From NCBI RefSeq assembly GCF_024345375.1, contig NZ_JAGQAZ010000001.1:372001-436000 (forward strand): a stretch of 64,000 bases of DNA. Reading direction: 5' to 3'. How positions within the stretch are numbered: position 1 is the stretch's first letter; the number at the start of each line of letters is the position of its first letter. Both the position numbers and the translations under genes were made by a program. The DNA is from Cyanobium sp. WAJ14-Wanaka (GTDB taxonomy: Bacteria; Cyanobacteriota; Cyanobacteriia; PCC-6307; Cyanobiaceae). The notes below the pieces were generated by a model. The model made no database searches. It was given only the letters and a program-made list of their open reading frames with translations, and was not told where the DNA came from. This document shows positions 9,290 to 18,694 of this stretch, one piece after another.

Positions 9290-10063
9290 GTGGCGCCTTA
9301 TTGGACGCTCTGCAGCAATTTGGAAGCGGAGTCGATCCAGTCCATAAGCCCCCTAATTGAGCAGGCAGATCGCTGGAGCGAAGTGCTGTTGCTGCTCCCC
9401 CTGTTGGTGGCCCTGGAGGCGGTGCTCTCCGCCGACAACGCCATAGCCCTTGCTGCCATTGCCCGCTCCCTCAAGGAGCCGAAGACCCAGCGCCAGGCCC
9501 TCAACCTCGGTCTGGCCCTGGCCCTGGTGTTTCGTTTGGCCCTGATCGTGGCGGCCCAATGGGTCCTGAAGTTTTGGCCCCTGCAGCTGCTGGCCTCCGG
9601 CTATCTGTTTTGGCTGTGTGGCAGCCATCTGCTCAAGGTCTGGCGAGGCAACCAGGAGGAAGGGGCCGAGGGGGCTGAGGGGGCCGATCCGGTTCCAGCC
9701 CAGGGCTTGCGCTCGGGTCTGGGATCGGTGGTGGTCACCTTGGCTGTCACCGATTTGGCCTTTTCGCTCGACAGTGTGGCCGCAGCGGTGGCGGTCACCG
9801 ATCGAATCGTGTTGGTGATGGCCGGTGGGGTGATTGGGGTGGTGGCCCTACGCCTGACGGCGGAGCTGTTTATCCGCTGGCTCGAGGTTTATAGGCACCT
9901 GGAAACGGCGGGTTATTTGGCGGTGGGTTTTGTGGGGCTGCGCCTCTTGGCTCGCCTGATCCTGCCGGACCTCGATCCGCCGGAATGGGCGTTGCTGGCC
10001 GTGGTGGCCGCCCTATTTGCCTGGGGGTTTTCCCAACGCAACCCCAGCCTGGAGGAGGCCTAG
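9290..10063 (+). CDS. TerC/YjbE-like integral membrane protein
   Basis: Membrane protein of the TerC superfamily, related to the YkoY/Alx/YjbE manganese exporters. The family signature with acidic residues in membrane helices is present twice: LEAVLSADNAIALAAIARSL near residues 36-55 and VTDLAFSLDSVAAAVAVTD near 155-173. About seven helices, with a Glu/Gly-rich loop between (EEGAEGAEGAD). No ATG lies at the start; GTG 9290 is chosen, with TTG 9269 and TTG 9320 as alternatives. Family knowledge points to Mn(II) or tellurite-related transport; the substrate here is inferred. The DUF6464 gene follows after 6 bases, likely in one unit. Confidence 0.85.
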   Translation: MAPYWTLCSNLEAESIQSISPLIEQADRWSEVLLLLPLLVALEAVLSADNAIALAAIARSLKEPKTQRQALNLGLALALVFRLALIVAAQWVLKFWPLQLLASGYLFWLCGSHLLKVWRGNQEEGAEGAEGADPVPAQGLRSGLGSVVVTLAVTDLAFSLDSVAAAVAVTDRIVLVMAGGVIGVVALRLTAELFIRWLEVYRHLETAGYLAVGFVGLRLLARLILPDLDPPEWALLAVVAALFAWGFSQRNPSLEEA

Positions 10064-10069
10064 ATCCCT

Positions 10070-10429
10070 TTGCAGATCGAACTGCGCCAAATCGGCAGTG
10101 ACCGTTTGCTGGAATCGATCGAGGTTGAATCGCTGGCGGAGGTGCCCCATCCTGGCCGTTGGCTGGTGATAGATCAGCGCAGTTTTTTGGTGCTACAGCG
10201 CAGCCATCGCTACCAGCTGTGCAACGGTAGTTATGAGCTGGCAACGGTGGCTCTCCAGGTGAAGGCCCAGGTCCAGCCAAGGGATGCCCTCTGGTGGCAA
10301 AACCAGTGGGTGATTGGCAATCCGGACTGCCACTTCAACGCCCGCAGCCCCCTGTTGCGCTGTGCCGTCTTTCCCGACGGGCCCTGCACCAGCTGCGGCC
10401 ACTACAGGCCCCGGCCTGATGGCCCCTAG
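10070..10429 (+). CDS. DUF6464 family protein
   Basis: A 119-residue protein starting at TTG 10070, 6 bases after the TerC-like gene. The C-terminal part [20 protein letters not shown] followed by CTSCGHY is the conserved mark of DUF6464, with several cysteines that could bind metal. The N-terminal two-thirds is beta-rich. Function unknown; it is mostly cyanobacterial. It overlaps the open part of the next helicase frame by a few bases. Confidence 0.82.
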   Translation: MQIELRQIGSDRLLESIEVESLAEVPHPGRWLVIDQRSFLVLQRSHRYQLCNGSYELATVALQVKAQVQPRDALWWQNQWVIGNPDCHFNARSPLLRCAVFPDGPCTSCGHYRPRPDGP

Positions 10430-10455
10430 GCTTAACAGACAACGCTTCTGCGGCG

Positions 10456-11775
10456 ATTACCCAATCCATATCTGCTTCAACTGCTTTTGGCGAGGGCCAG
10501 GCTTCCTCCTTTGATGCCTTTGGCCTGGGTGCCCCAATTCTTAAAGCCGTAGCGGAGAAGGGCTACACCCAGCCTTCACCGATCCAGGCCCAGTGCATCC
10601 CCGCTGTGATGGCTGGCCGGGATGTGATGGCTGCCGCCCAAACAGGTACCGGCAAGACCGCCGGCTTCACCCTGCCGATGCTGGAGCGGCTCCGCCACGG
10701 CCCCCATGCCAAGGCCGGCATCGTGCGGGCCCTAGTGCTCACCCCCACCCGTGAACTGGCGGCCCAGGTGGCCGAAAGCGTGCGGGCCTACGGCCGCTAT
10801 CTCGACCTCCGCAGTGATGTGGTGTTCGGTGGGGTGAAGGTGAATCCCCAGATCTCGCGCCTCCAGAAGGGAACCGACATCCTGGTGGCCACCCCTGGCC
10901 GGCTGATGGACCTCCATCAGCAGCGGGCCCTGCGCCTGGACCGGGTGGAGATTCTGGTGCTGGATGAGGCGGATCGGATGCTCGACATGGGCTTCATCCG
11001 GGATATCCAAAAGATCCTGGCCCTGGTGCCGCCCAAGCGCCAAAACTTGCTTTTCTCAGCCACCTTTTCCGGCGAAATTCGCAAGCTGGCCACCGGGCTC
11101 CTGCACCAGCCAGTGCAGCTCCAGGCCAGCCCCGAAAACCGCACGGCAGCCACTGTTGAGCATTTGCTCCATCCCTGCGACATGGATCGCAAGGGGGATC
11201 TGCTCAGCCATTTGATTCGCAGCAACGACTGGCAGCAGGTGCTGGTGTTTTCGCGCACCAAGCACGGCGCCAACCGCATGGCCGAGCGCCTGGTGAGGGA
11301 GGGAATTGGGGCTGCGGCCATCCATGGCAACAAGAGCCAGGGTGCCCGTACCCGCGCCCTTGCCGACTTCAAGGGCGGCCAGTTGCGGGTGCTGGTGGCT
11401 ACCGATTTGGCTGCCCGGGGGATTGATATTCACCAGCTTCCCCATGTGGTCAACCTTGACCTGCCGAACCAGGCCGAGGACTATGTGCACCGCATCGGCC
11501 GCACTGGCCGGGCCGGCCACAACGGCCATGCCATCTCCCTGGTGGCGGCAGAGGAATGTGAGTTGCTGCGGGCGATCGAGCGGCTGATTGGTACGGCCCT
11601 GCCCCGTCAGGAAGTGCCCGGTTTTGAACCGAAGGTGCTCAGGGCCGCTCCCCTCGACCTCAGCGGTGGCCGGGGCAAGGGCAGGCGCCCTGGGGGCTCT
11701 GGTGCGGGGGCCGGTTCCCGCCGCCCGCCGACCAAGGCCCGGGGTAGCGCCCGGCCAGCTCGGCCCAATTGGTAG
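10456..11775 (+). CDS. DEAD-box ATP-dependent RNA helicase (start unresolved)
   Basis: RNA helicase of the RhlE type. All core motifs are visible: Q motif region ([10 protein letters not shown] to [10 protein letters not shown], encoded at 10504-10605), motif [27 protein letters not shown] and HRIGRTGR, then a Gly/Arg-rich basic tail that is usual for RNA contact. The frame is open from 10420, yet contains no ATG, GTG or TTG before the GTG at 10606, which would delete the Q motif. The coordinate given uses an ATT at 10456 as a placeholder. A rare start codon, a sequencing error or a true frameshift near 10420-10440 are the options. The rest of the protein is intact. Confidence 0.85.
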   Translation: MTQSISASTAFGEGQASSFDAFGLGAPILKAVAEKGYTQPSPIQAQCIPAVMAGRDVMAAAQTGTGKTAGFTLPMLERLRHGPHAKAGIVRALVLTPTRELAAQVAESVRAYGRYLDLRSDVVFGGVKVNPQISRLQKGTDILVATPGRLMDLHQQRALRLDRVEILVLDEADRMLDMGFIRDIQKILALVPPKRQNLLFSATFSGEIRKLATGLLHQPVQLQASPENRTAATVEHLLHPCDMDRKGDLLSHLIRSNDWQQVLVFSRTKHGANRMAERLVREGIGAAAIHGNKSQGARTRALADFKGGQLRVLVATDLAARGIDIHQLPHVVNLDLPNQAEDYVHRIGRTGRAGHNGHAISLVAAEECELLRAIERLIGTALPRQEVPGFEPKVLRAAPLDLSGGRGKGRRPGGSGAGAGSRRPPTKARGSARPARPNW

Positions 11776-11838
11776 CAATCCGTACATGGGGCCACCGCCC
11801 GAGCGCCCCAGAATGGAAACGATTGCAGCCCCTTCTAG

Positions 11839-12018
11839 ATGCTTTACGAGCCCGGATCTCCTGAGTGCCGCGTGCTGATCGATTGCAAATCCCAGATTGA
11901 ATCGATGCTGCTTTCCCTTGAGCGGATTTCCAATAGTGAGCACATCCGCGACCAGCTCAAATCCGTCCACAACCAACTTGAGGGTCTCCATGCCCTGCAG
12001 CGCAAAGATCCCACCTAA
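11839..12018 (+). CDS. Short helical protein, unknown
   Basis: A 59-residue frame, ATG 11839 to TAA 12016-12018. After a short N-terminus with CRVLIDCKSQIE, the rest is one long amphipathic helical stretch (LLSLERISNSEHIRDQLKS and HNQLEGLHALQRK) that could form a coiled coil or helical hairpin. I do not recognise the family. It lies 63 bases after the helicase stop and is convergent with fmt, 16 bases from its stop. The coding look is good (sensible amino-acid mix, no repeats), but size limits certainty. Confidence 0.6.
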   Translation: MLYEPGSPECRVLIDCKSQIESMLLSLERISNSEHIRDQLKSVHNQLEGLHALQRKDPT

Positions 12019-12034
12019 TAGAAGCGATCTCTGG

Positions 12035-13063
12035 CTAGTCGAAACGATCGCCGGCTTTGGCACCCAGCTGCTGGACCATGCTCTGGCCGCTAGAGGCGGC
12101 CTTGCCCTCCAGTTGGCCTGAGCGCACCAGGATCGGACAGCCACCCGTGGCCACCACTAAGCCGAGCCCCTCCTCCACTGCGATCACCGTTCCGGCTTGA
12201 TCTTGGTCGCTGTTGCTGCTGTTGCTGCCGTAGCGCCCCAGCAGCGGTTGGACCTCGGGGCTCAGTTGCTCGATTAGGCGTGGGATCATGGGTTCGCTGC
12301 TCTGGACCTTGAAGCGCTTGTTTTGCCAGCTGGTGGTGGCTCCTGGATAGAGGCCCATCACCTGGCGGTGGATGGCCAGGGCCTGCCGACCCCAATCAAC
12401 CATGAAATCAGCCTTGGCCAACATGCGGGCATAGGTCATGGTGGCCTGCTCCTGGGGCACCACCCCAAGGCGCCCCAGCCTTTCGGCCTCCGGGCCAGCT
12501 CCCGCCGCTTCTATCGATGGCAGGGCTTCCACAAATAATTGCCCCGTGAGCTCCGCCAGTTGGGCGGCCAATTCCTGGGCGTTTTGGAGCAGGCCAATCG
12601 GGATGGCCCTCTCCAGCAATACCGGCCCGGTGTCGAGCCCGGCCTCCATGGCCATGATTCCGACCCCGGTTTGTTGATCCCCCTCCAGCAGCGACCACTG
12701 GATCGGGGCCGCTCCCCGCCAGCGGGGCAAAAGCGAGCCATGGCCGTTCCAGCAGCCCAGGGGCGGTTGGGCCAAAACCTCGGGGGGCAAAATCTGGCCA
12801 AAGGCCACCACCACAGAGATGGCTGCCCCCAGCTCCGCCAGCTGCCTTTGGCAGTCGAGATCGGTGCGGATGCGCTCTGGGGTGAACACAGGAATGCCCA
12901 GGCTGAGGGCCCGGGCCTTAACCGGAGAAGCCACCAAATCCTTGCCCCGGCCGCGCCGGCGATCGGGCTGGCTCACTACACCGCAGATGCGGTGACCGGC
13001 TGCTGCCAGGGCATCCAGGCTGGCTACGGCATAGGCGGGGGTGCCCCAGAAGAGAACGTCCAT
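12035..13063 (-). CDS. fmt: Methionyl-tRNA formyltransferase
   Basis: Formylates initiator Met-tRNA using 10-formyltetrahydrofolate. The 342-residue product starts MDVLFWGTPAYAVASL, has the SQPDRRRGRGK loop near 36-46, and the formyltransferase hallmark GCWNGHGSLLPRWRGAAPIQ near 101-120 (the more usual residue is Asn-His-Ser). The C-terminal OB-like domain follows. Start chosen at ATG 13063, since sequence upstream in the frame is not conserved. The stop of pmbA lies 20 bases upstream on the same strand, so fmt is probably the last gene of the acsF-tldD-pmbA-fmt unit. Confidence 0.95.
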   Translation of the reverse strand: MDVLFWGTPAYAVASLDALAAAGHRICGVVSQPDRRRGRGKDLVASPVKARALSLGIPVFTPERIRTDLDCQRQLAELGAAISVVVAFGQILPPEVLAQPPLGCWNGHGSLLPRWRGAAPIQWSLLEGDQQTGVGIMAMEAGLDTGPVLLERAIPIGLLQNAQELAAQLAELTGQLFVEALPSIEAAGAGPEAERLGRLGVVPQEQATMTYARMLAKADFMVDWGRQALAIHRQVMGLYPGATTSWQNKRFKVQSSEPMIPRLIEQLSPEVQPLLGRYGSNSSNSDQDQAGTVIAVEEGLGLVVATGGCPILVRSGQLEGKAASSGQSMVQQLGAKAGDRFD

Positions 13064-13083
13064 GGGCCGCTGCAGGGCTGGCC

Positions 13084-14454
13084 CTAGGCCTCGCCGGTGA
13101 TCGAAAGACCCTCTGCCCACACCTGGGGGCACAGGCCATCGGGGGTCACCTTGGCCGCCCCCTCAAAACCGACCAGGCTCTTCAACAGGGTGCGAATGTC
13201 ACCGGCGACGGTGGCCGCTTCGATCGAGTGCTTCTCGCCATCCTTGATCAGCCAGCCATCAAAGGGCAGGGAAAAGGAACCCTGGCTCGCCTTGACCCCG
13301 GCATGGAGGGCCGAGAGCGAATCGATTACCACCAGGGGAGATTGATGTTGGTTTTGGTTGAGGCCCTGCTGGCCACCACCGCTGCCCGGGGTGGGTCCAA
13401 TCTCAAACCAATCAGCCCCCACGGACACCTTGGCGCCCATGCCTGCATGGCCCGTGGGGTTCACCCCAAAGTGGCGGGCCGTGGCCTCGGAGTGGAGGAA
13501 GTTGCGGATCACCCCAGCCTCGAGCAGGGCCAAGGCGGCGGTGGGGGTGCCTTCGCCATCAAAGGCCGATGCGCCCACATTGCCCGGGTTGAGGCCGTTG
13601 TCCGTGATCGAGAGAAAGGGCACAGCCAGCTGCTCACCAACCGATTCTTGGTTGCTCAGGCTCACGCCATCAATGATCGCCCTGGCATTGAACAGGCTGC
13701 TAAACGCCCCGATCAAATCCAGGAATGCTTCCGGGCTGAACACACAGGTGTAGTGGCCAGTTTCAATTGGCCGGTAGTTGAGGTGGGAGATGGTGCGCTC
13801 GGCCGCCTCCTGGATACAGCCCTCGATGTCGAGGCTGCCGGCGCCATAGGCCAGGCGCACTGCCCCAGCACTTCGTGGTTTGCGGCCAGTTTCCTCTGCC
13901 CTGGCATAGAGATAGAGGCTGGCCGTTGTCAGTTTTTGCTGGCGGCAGGCCCCATCGCTATTGAGGTAGATCCGCTCACTACTGCGCTGGGCTAGGCCGT
14001 TGTAGGGCACCGTGCCAATGGCGGCATGGGAGTCGAGCAACTTGGCCTCAGCTCCTTTGAGGGTCTCGAGCATGGTCAGGATCGAGATCGGTTCCTGAAT
14101 CGGTTGCTCGAGGGGAGCTAAGGGGGCCGTCGCCAGGGGGGAGAAGGCGGGTATGTCGTCCGGGTTGCCAAAGGCACTGGCATCGCGGGCCCCGGCAAGC
14201 GCCTTGGCCAGGCCAGGCTCGGAGAGGTCGGAGGTGCTGGTGATTCCCACCAGGCCATCGCCATTCCAAACCCGCACCGTGATGGCACTGCGCTGGGCCC
14301 CCTTCATTTGCTTGGCTTCGCCCCGATCCACCTGCACCGAGGTGTCGGTGCTGCAGGAGGCCCCCAGATCCCAGCGGCTGATCCCATTGCTTTGGGCCAG
14401 GGCTTCGAGGCGGCCCCGTAGGGATGGGGCTTGAATTGATTCTGATTCGTTCAT
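13084..14454 (-). CDS. pmbA: TldE/PmbA-type metalloprotease subunit
   Basis: Partner of TldD in the TldD/TldE heterodimeric protease that degrades unfolded or modified peptides. The 456-residue product starts at ATG 14454 (MNESESIQAPS), just 2 bases after the tldD stop. It has the PmbA features GGGQQGLNQNQHQSPLVVID-like Gly/Gln-rich loop near 380-395 and the C-terminal LPFDGWLIKDGEK segment, and lacks the HExxxH zinc motif carried by TldD, as expected for TldE. The tight spacing implies translational coupling with tldD. Confidence 0.92.
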   Translation of the reverse strand: MNESESIQAPSLRGRLEALAQSNGISRWDLGASCSTDTSVQVDRGEAKQMKGAQRSAITVRVWNGDGLVGITSTSDLSEPGLAKALAGARDASAFGNPDDIPAFSPLATAPLAPLEQPIQEPISILTMLETLKGAEAKLLDSHAAIGTVPYNGLAQRSSERIYLNSDGACRQQKLTTASLYLYARAEETGRKPRSAGAVRLAYGAGSLDIEGCIQEAAERTISHLNYRPIETGHYTCVFSPEAFLDLIGAFSSLFNARAIIDGVSLSNQESVGEQLAVPFLSITDNGLNPGNVGASAFDGEGTPTAALALLEAGVIRNFLHSEATARHFGVNPTGHAGMGAKVSVGADWFEIGPTPGSGGGQQGLNQNQHQSPLVVIDSLSALHAGVKASQGSFSLPFDGWLIKDGEKHSIEAATVAGDIRTLLKSLVGFEGAAKVTPDGLCPQVWAEGLSITGEA

Positions 14455-14456
14455 GT

Positions 14457-15878
14457 TTAGCGGCCCCCCACGGTGATCGAATCGACCTTGATGTGGGGTT
14501 GGCCCACGGTCACAAAGATGCTGCCGCTCACCGAACCGCAGAAGCCCGCGGCCAGCTCCAGGTCGTTGGCGCACATCGAGATGCGGGGCATCACCTCCTT
14601 GGCTTCGCCGATCAAGGTGGCTCCCTTAACGGGTTTGGTCAATTGACCACCTTCAATGAGGTAGCCCTCCTCCACCGCAAAGTTGAACTGGCCCGTCGGT
14701 CCGACGCTGCCGCCACCCATTGATTTGCAGTAGAGACCCCGCTCCACCGAAGCGAGCAACTGCTCGGGGCTATGGGGGCCGGCGGCAATGAAGGTGTTTC
14801 GCATCCGACTGGCGGCTGCAAATGAATGGCCCTGGCGCCTGCCGCTGCCGGTGCGGCTATGGCCGGTGCGTAATTCGCCGGCGCGATCACTCAAGAAGCG
14901 CTTGAGCACACCGTTTTCAATCAGTACGGTGCGCTGGGGTTCCATGCCCTCGTCGTCCATCGAGAGGGAGCCAAAGGAACCATCGCTGAGGCCCTCATCG
15001 ATGGCGGTCACGGCTTCATGGGCGATTTGTTCGCCTACCTTGTCGGCAAATGGGGTGGTGCCCCGCTCCACCTGGGTGGTCTCCAGCAGGTGGCCGCAGG
15101 CCTCGTGGAAGATCACTCCGCCGAAGCGGTTGGCAAGTACCGCGGGCATTTGGCCCGCTTCCACGTAGTCGGCGTAGAGCATCGATGCGGCGCTTGAGCA
15201 GACCTCCTGGGCCGAAGCATCCGCATCCCACTGGCGCAATTCATCCGGACGGCCTGAGCTGCCGTAGCGGCGACCCATGCCGGCCCGGTGGTCACCATCG
15301 GCGGCGAGCACATTTAGGCCAAGGGATTGGTGCAGGCGGATGTCACGGGCAAAGGTGCCATCGCTGGCGGCCACCAGCACCTCCTGCCAATCGCGGGCGT
15401 AGCTGCCTCGGCGGGCCTGTAGATGGTCGCCGTGTTTTTCAAGGCGGGCCGTGCCCTCAAGCAACTTGGCTGTGGCATCCAGCAGGGGCGGACAACGCTC
15501 CAGCCAGTCGGCCTTGCTGAGCCCGAAATCGCGCAGGTCCTGCAGGCCGTCAAAGCCTGAACTGGCATGGCTGCTGCGCAATAGGCCGAGCATGCCAAGG
15601 GCCTGGTCAAGGGCGCTGAGCAGGCCAGCTTCCGAGAGGTCGTTGGTGCTGACAAAGCCATCCCGCTCGCCGCGGAATACGCGGATGCCTGCGCCCATGC
15701 CAAAGGCCGGACTGACACTGGTGATCGCGTCCTGTTCGGCAAGCATGCCGAGGTGGTCGGTGCGTTCCATGAACACCTCCACTAAATCAGCCCCGGCGCC
15801 ACTACCGGCGGAGAGCAGGCTTTCCAGCCTTAGGCGCCAGCTGGGGTCGAAGCAAGTGGCGGGATTGGTTGTAGACAC
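14457..15878 (-). CDS. tldD: Zinc metalloprotease TldD
   Basis: Catalytic subunit of the TldD/TldE protease. The 473-residue product shows the zinc-binding HEACGH within [16 protein letters not shown] near residue 255, followed by the conserved MDDEGM segment near 300 and the C-terminal [23 protein letters not shown] start at 15878, only 6 bases after the acsF stop. Downstream pmbA follows within 2 bases. In other bacteria TldD/TldE matures peptide antibiotics and CcdA; a cyanobacterial substrate is not known to me. Confidence 0.94.
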   Translation of the reverse strand: MSTTNPATCFDPSWRLRLESLLSAGSGAGADLVEVFMERTDHLGMLAEQDAITSVSPAFGMGAGIRVFRGERDGFVSTNDLSEAGLLSALDQALGMLGLLRSSHASSGFDGLQDLRDFGLSKADWLERCPPLLDATAKLLEGTARLEKHGDHLQARRGSYARDWQEVLVAASDGTFARDIRLHQSLGLNVLAADGDHRAGMGRRYGSSGRPDELRQWDADASAQEVCSSAASMLYADYVEAGQMPAVLANRFGGVIFHEACGHLLETTQVERGTTPFADKVGEQIAHEAVTAIDEGLSDGSFGSLSMDDEGMEPQRTVLIENGVLKRFLSDRAGELRTGHSRTGSGRRQGHSFAAASRMRNTFIAAGPHSPEQLLASVERGLYCKSMGGGSVGPTGQFNFAVEEGYLIEGGQLTKPVKGATLIGEAKEVMPRISMCANDLELAAGFCGSVSGSIFVTVGQPHIKVDSITVGGR

Positions 15879-15884
15879 TACTAA

Positions 15885-16982
15885 TCAGCGAATGGCGGGC
15901 TGGAAGCGGTCGCTGCGGATGGGTGCCATCAGGAACAGCTTGGCCATCTCAACACCGTTGGCTGCCCAGAAGGGCAATTTGCGAAGCAACTTGATCGGAG
16001 CTGCGGCGCCGGAGGCGTCGGCTGCTGCCAAGGCCTCGTTGTTGTTCACCAGGCGCTCAAGCCGGGTATAGAACTTCGGATGCTCCACATTCAGCACCAC
16101 AGGAAATACCCGGGCTGAGGTCTCGTTGGTTTTGGCAATAACGAGCTTGTCGTATTCCCTGGCATCTAGACCGAGCGCACCGTAAAAATCCTTGCGGGCC
16201 ACGTCACGCACGTACATGGTGGCAAAAACTGCCAGCAGGAAGAAGCGGCACCAAAGGCGGGCGCGCAGGCCCCGCACGGTGTCGGGCTGGGCCTTCATCA
16301 GGGCATCAAAAAAGTCGCCGTGACGGTTCTCGTCTTGGCACCAGTTTTCGAAGAAGTTGAAGATAGGGAAGATCTTGCTTTCGGGGTGCTGTTCGAGGTG
16401 GCGATAGATGGCGATGTAGCGCCAGTAGCCAATTTTCTCAGAGAGATAGGTGGCGTAGAAGATGAACTTGGGCTTGAAGAAGGTGTAGGCCTTGTTGGCG
16501 GTAAGAAAGCCGAGGTCGAGCTGGAGCCCGAAATCACCCATCGACTTATTTAGGAAGCCGGCATGGCGCGCCTCATCGCGGGCCATGTGGGCGAAGCATT
16601 CAGCCAGCAGGGGGTTTTTGTCCTTGATGCGGCGGCTGAGCTCCTTGTAGAGCAGGAAGCCAGAAAACTCTGAGGTGCAGCTCTGCTCCAAAAACTCGAC
16701 GAAGACCTGGCGGGTCTGGGGGTCGAGTTGGTCAGCGGCTCCGTCGAATTCTTCGTTGCGCACGAAGTGGTGACGGTTGTAGTCCTTGCGAAATTCCTCG
16801 CAGATGGCCTCCAGTTCCACCTCATTTGGCCGCAGATCCATCGCCGCCATGGCGTCGAAATCCGTGGTGTAGAAGCGGGGGGTAAGGATCGTGTCCTTGG
16901 CGGGATCCTTTACCGCCGGTCCGTCGGCTAGCTGGGTGACCCCAGGGGTTACGGCTTCAGCTGTGGCGGAAGGAGGCACCAT
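15885..16982 (-). CDS. acsF: Mg-protoporphyrin IX monomethyl ester oxidative cyclase
   Basis: Diiron oxygenase that forms the fifth ring of chlorophyll (protochlorophyllide synthesis). The 365-residue product has the expected ferritin-like ligands: [12 protein letters not shown] near 60-71, the [10 protein letters not shown] segment near 137-146, and [13 protein letters not shown] near 215-227. Length is typical for cyanobacterial AcsF/CycI. GTG/ATG ambiguity is absent: the ATG at 16982 fits. The stop is 6 bases before tldD, so the protease pair is probably cotranscribed with this chlorophyll gene. Activity in the family needs oxygen and, in oxygenic phototrophs, a Ycf54 partner not seen here. 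Confidence 0.97.
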   Translation of the reverse strand: MVPPSATAEAVTPGVTQLADGPAVKDPAKDTILTPRFYTTDFDAMAAMDLRPNEVELEAICEEFRKDYNRHHFVRNEEFDGAADQLDPQTRQVFVEFLEQSCTSEFSGFLLYKELSRRIKDKNPLLAECFAHMARDEARHAGFLNKSMGDFGLQLDLGFLTANKAYTFFKPKFIFYATYLSEKIGYWRYIAIYRHLEQHPESKIFPIFNFFENWCQDENRHGDFFDALMKAQPDTVRGLRARLWCRFFLLAVFATMYVRDVARKDFYGALGLDAREYDKLVIAKTNETSARVFPVVLNVEHPKFYTRLERLVNNNEALAAADASGAAAPIKLLRKLPFWAANGVEMAKLFLMAPIRSDRFQPAIR

Positions 16983-17043
16983 CGCGCTTTGCGAGTTCAG
17001 GCAGTTGATCCATGGTAGTGGGAGCGCCTGTTGGTGCGGGCCC

Positions 17044-17085
17044 AGCTAGTTGGGGCCAGCTAGTTGGGGCCAGCTAGTTGGGGCC
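17044..17085. repeat. Three perfect tandem copies of a 14-base unit
   Basis: The unit agctagttggggcc occurs three times in a row at 17044, 17058 and 17072. The stop codon of the DUF2996 gene (minus strand) falls in the copy at 17072, so copy-number change would leave the protein unaltered. It occupies part of the spacer toward acsF. Slippage product or a small regulatory element; no further evidence. Confidence 0.9.
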
Positions 17086-17505
17086 CAGCCACTTCTGGCC
17101 ATTGAGCCTTTGCACCAACCGGGAGACCAGCAGGGCCAAGCTCATTTTTTTCTCGTCGATCAAGAACGACTCCAGCAGGCTGGGTTCGCTTCCAGATTCG
17201 GCAATGGCAACGGTTTTGGCCGAGTTGATGTTGTCGCTGGTGAAGCAGAGCCAGAAACGGCGCTCTCCTGGGAGGCTGCCCTTCAACATCCAGCAATCCG
17301 ACCCCACCACTGGCATCGGGCCCTGCTCAAAACTGAGTTCGGCGGCGGGTCCGCCGTAGCTCTGGATTTCCTTGGCCAGGGCCGGCAGCAGTAGCTCGGG
17401 CACGAAGGTGGCGAAGGGTTCGTCCTCCGGAGCAGGTGGCTTGACCTTTACGGCTGGGCTTGCTGGGGCGGGGCTTGCCGGGGCTGGACTGGCTGAATCG
17501 CTCAC
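17074..17505 (-). CDS. DUF2996 domain protein
   Basis: A 143-residue protein with a Pro/Ala-rich N-terminus (about 1-28) and a DUF2996 domain: PELLLPALAKEI, QGPMPVVGSDCW, RRFWLCFTSDNI, then SLLESFLIDEKKM and the C-terminal VQRLNGQKWLGPN. Found in cyanobacteria and plastids; function unknown to me. Start at GTG 17505. It precedes acsF on the same strand, separated by 91 bases that contain a 14-base tandem repeat overlapping its stop codon. Confidence 0.88.
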   Translation of the reverse strand: MSDSASPAPASPAPASPAVKVKPPAPEDEPFATFVPELLLPALAKEIQSYGGPAAELSFEQGPMPVVGSDCWMLKGSLPGERRFWLCFTSDNINSAKTVAIAESGSEPSLLESFLIDEKKMSLALLVSRLVQRLNGQKWLGPN

Positions 17506-17546
17506 CTGGTCATACCTCGTACATCGTTTCAGAATTTTACGCTGGC

Positions 17547-18023
17547 TTACCAGTCGTCGCTGAGGTTTTGGCCCCAGCTGTCTTCACCACTTTCTGCCCT
17601 GGCCGGTGCTGAACCAACAGGGGCTGACGCCGTTGCGGCTTTGGTTGACGCCGTTGCGGCCGCGGTCCCCCTGCGGATCACCCGAAATGGCACGGCGACC
17701 GTGGGGGCAGGATCACCTGGGGGCCTGACCGGTCCGGTTGTGATATCAGGCCAGGGTGGGGCTTCCCGAGGGGGGCGAGGCCCGTCTTCAGATCGACGGA
17801 TCTGGGCTGGGGCGGTTTGCAGGGCCAGGGCTGAGGCCAGGGCGCTAAGACCGGCTCCGCCTGCGGCCGCCAGGCCCATCCAGATGCCAATTGGCAGGGC
17901 CGGTGAGCTCCATATCAGCAGGCGCAACGACACCATGGGCCTGGGGTTGATGGCGCCCACCAGCAGCACCACCAATAGGGGGGTGAGCAGGGGGATCAGC
18001 AGCAGGCGTTGCAGCAGAAACAA
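17547..18023 (-). CDS. Two-helix membrane protein with Ala/Pro-rich tail
   Basis: A 158-residue frame from TTG 18023. Two hydrophobic helices (about 4-25 and 32-65), then a long disordered tail rich in Pro, Arg, Thr and Ala, ending SGEDSWGQNLSDDW. The layout resembles LapA-like two-helix membrane proteins, but no signature fixes it. It sits between ubiX and DUF2996, all on the minus strand, 22 bases after the ubiX stop. Function unknown. Confidence 0.7.
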   Translation of the reverse strand: MFLLQRLLLIPLLTPLLVVLLVGAINPRPMVSLRLLIWSSPALPIGIWMGLAAAGGAGLSALASALALQTAPAQIRRSEDGPRPPREAPPWPDITTGPVRPPGDPAPTVAVPFRVIRRGTAAATASTKAATASAPVGSAPARAESGEDSWGQNLSDDW

Positions 18024-18045
18024 GGCGGGGTGGTGGTGCCTAGGG

Positions 18046-18690
18046 CTAGGGGGCTTGTGTGGTGGAGTCTGGGTGGGCGATGGGACCCTGCCAACGCTTC
18101 AGTTCACCCAGGTCGTAACCCAGCACATCAAACACGCGGATTACCAGGAAATCGACCATGTCATCGATTGATTGGGGCTGGTGATACCAGGCTGGTACTG
18201 GCGGGGCGATCCGGGCCCCCGCCTCGGCAAGAGCAGTGAGGTTGCGCAGGTGGATCAGGTTCCAGGGGGTTTCCCGGGGGCAGATCACCAGGGGCCTGCC
18301 CTCCTTGAGGTGCACATCGGCGGCCCTCTCGAGCAGGTCGAGGGCGACTCCGGAGGCAATTCGGCCGACGCTCCCCATCGAGGCCGGCAAAATCACCATC
18401 CCCTTGGTGCGGAAGCTGCCGCTGGCAATGCCGACCGATTGGTCACTCCAGCGATGACAGTGCAGGGTGCCCGTGGTTGTGCCGGTGCGCTCGCGCCAGA
18501 AGGATTCCTGGGCCACGGGATCACTGGGAACCCTTACCCCCATTTCGGCCTGCCAGACCACCATCGCCCCCTTCGAGGTGACCAGTTCCACGGTTTCTCC
18601 AGCCTGGAGCAGCAGCTGCAGGGCACGCTGGGCCAGCGGTTGGGCTGATGCCCCAGAAATCGCCAGGACGATGGGGTCCGCGCTGGCCAT
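18046..18690 (-). CDS. ubiX: Flavin prenyltransferase UbiX
   Basis: Makes prenylated FMN, the cofactor of UbiD-type decarboxylases; in cyanobacteria this supports plastoquinone synthesis. The 214-residue product begins with the nucleotide-binding [14 protein letters not shown], contains the [20 protein letters not shown] region near 85-105, [20 protein letters not shown] near 105-124, and [14 protein letters not shown] near 138-151. Length is slightly above the usual 190-200. The upstream RNB-domain gene ends 4 bases before this start, implying a coupled transcript. Confidence 0.93.
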   Translation of the reverse strand: MASADPIVLAISGASAQPLAQRALQLLLQAGETVELVTSKGAMVVWQAEMGVRVPSDPVAQESFWRERTGTTTGTLHCHRWSDQSVGIASGSFRTKGMVILPASMGSVGRIASGVALDLLERAADVHLKEGRPLVICPRETPWNLIHLRNLTALAEAGARIAPPVPAWYHQPQSIDDMVDFLVIRVFDVLGYDLGELKRWQGPIAHPDSTTQAP

Positions 18691-18694
18691 GGAC

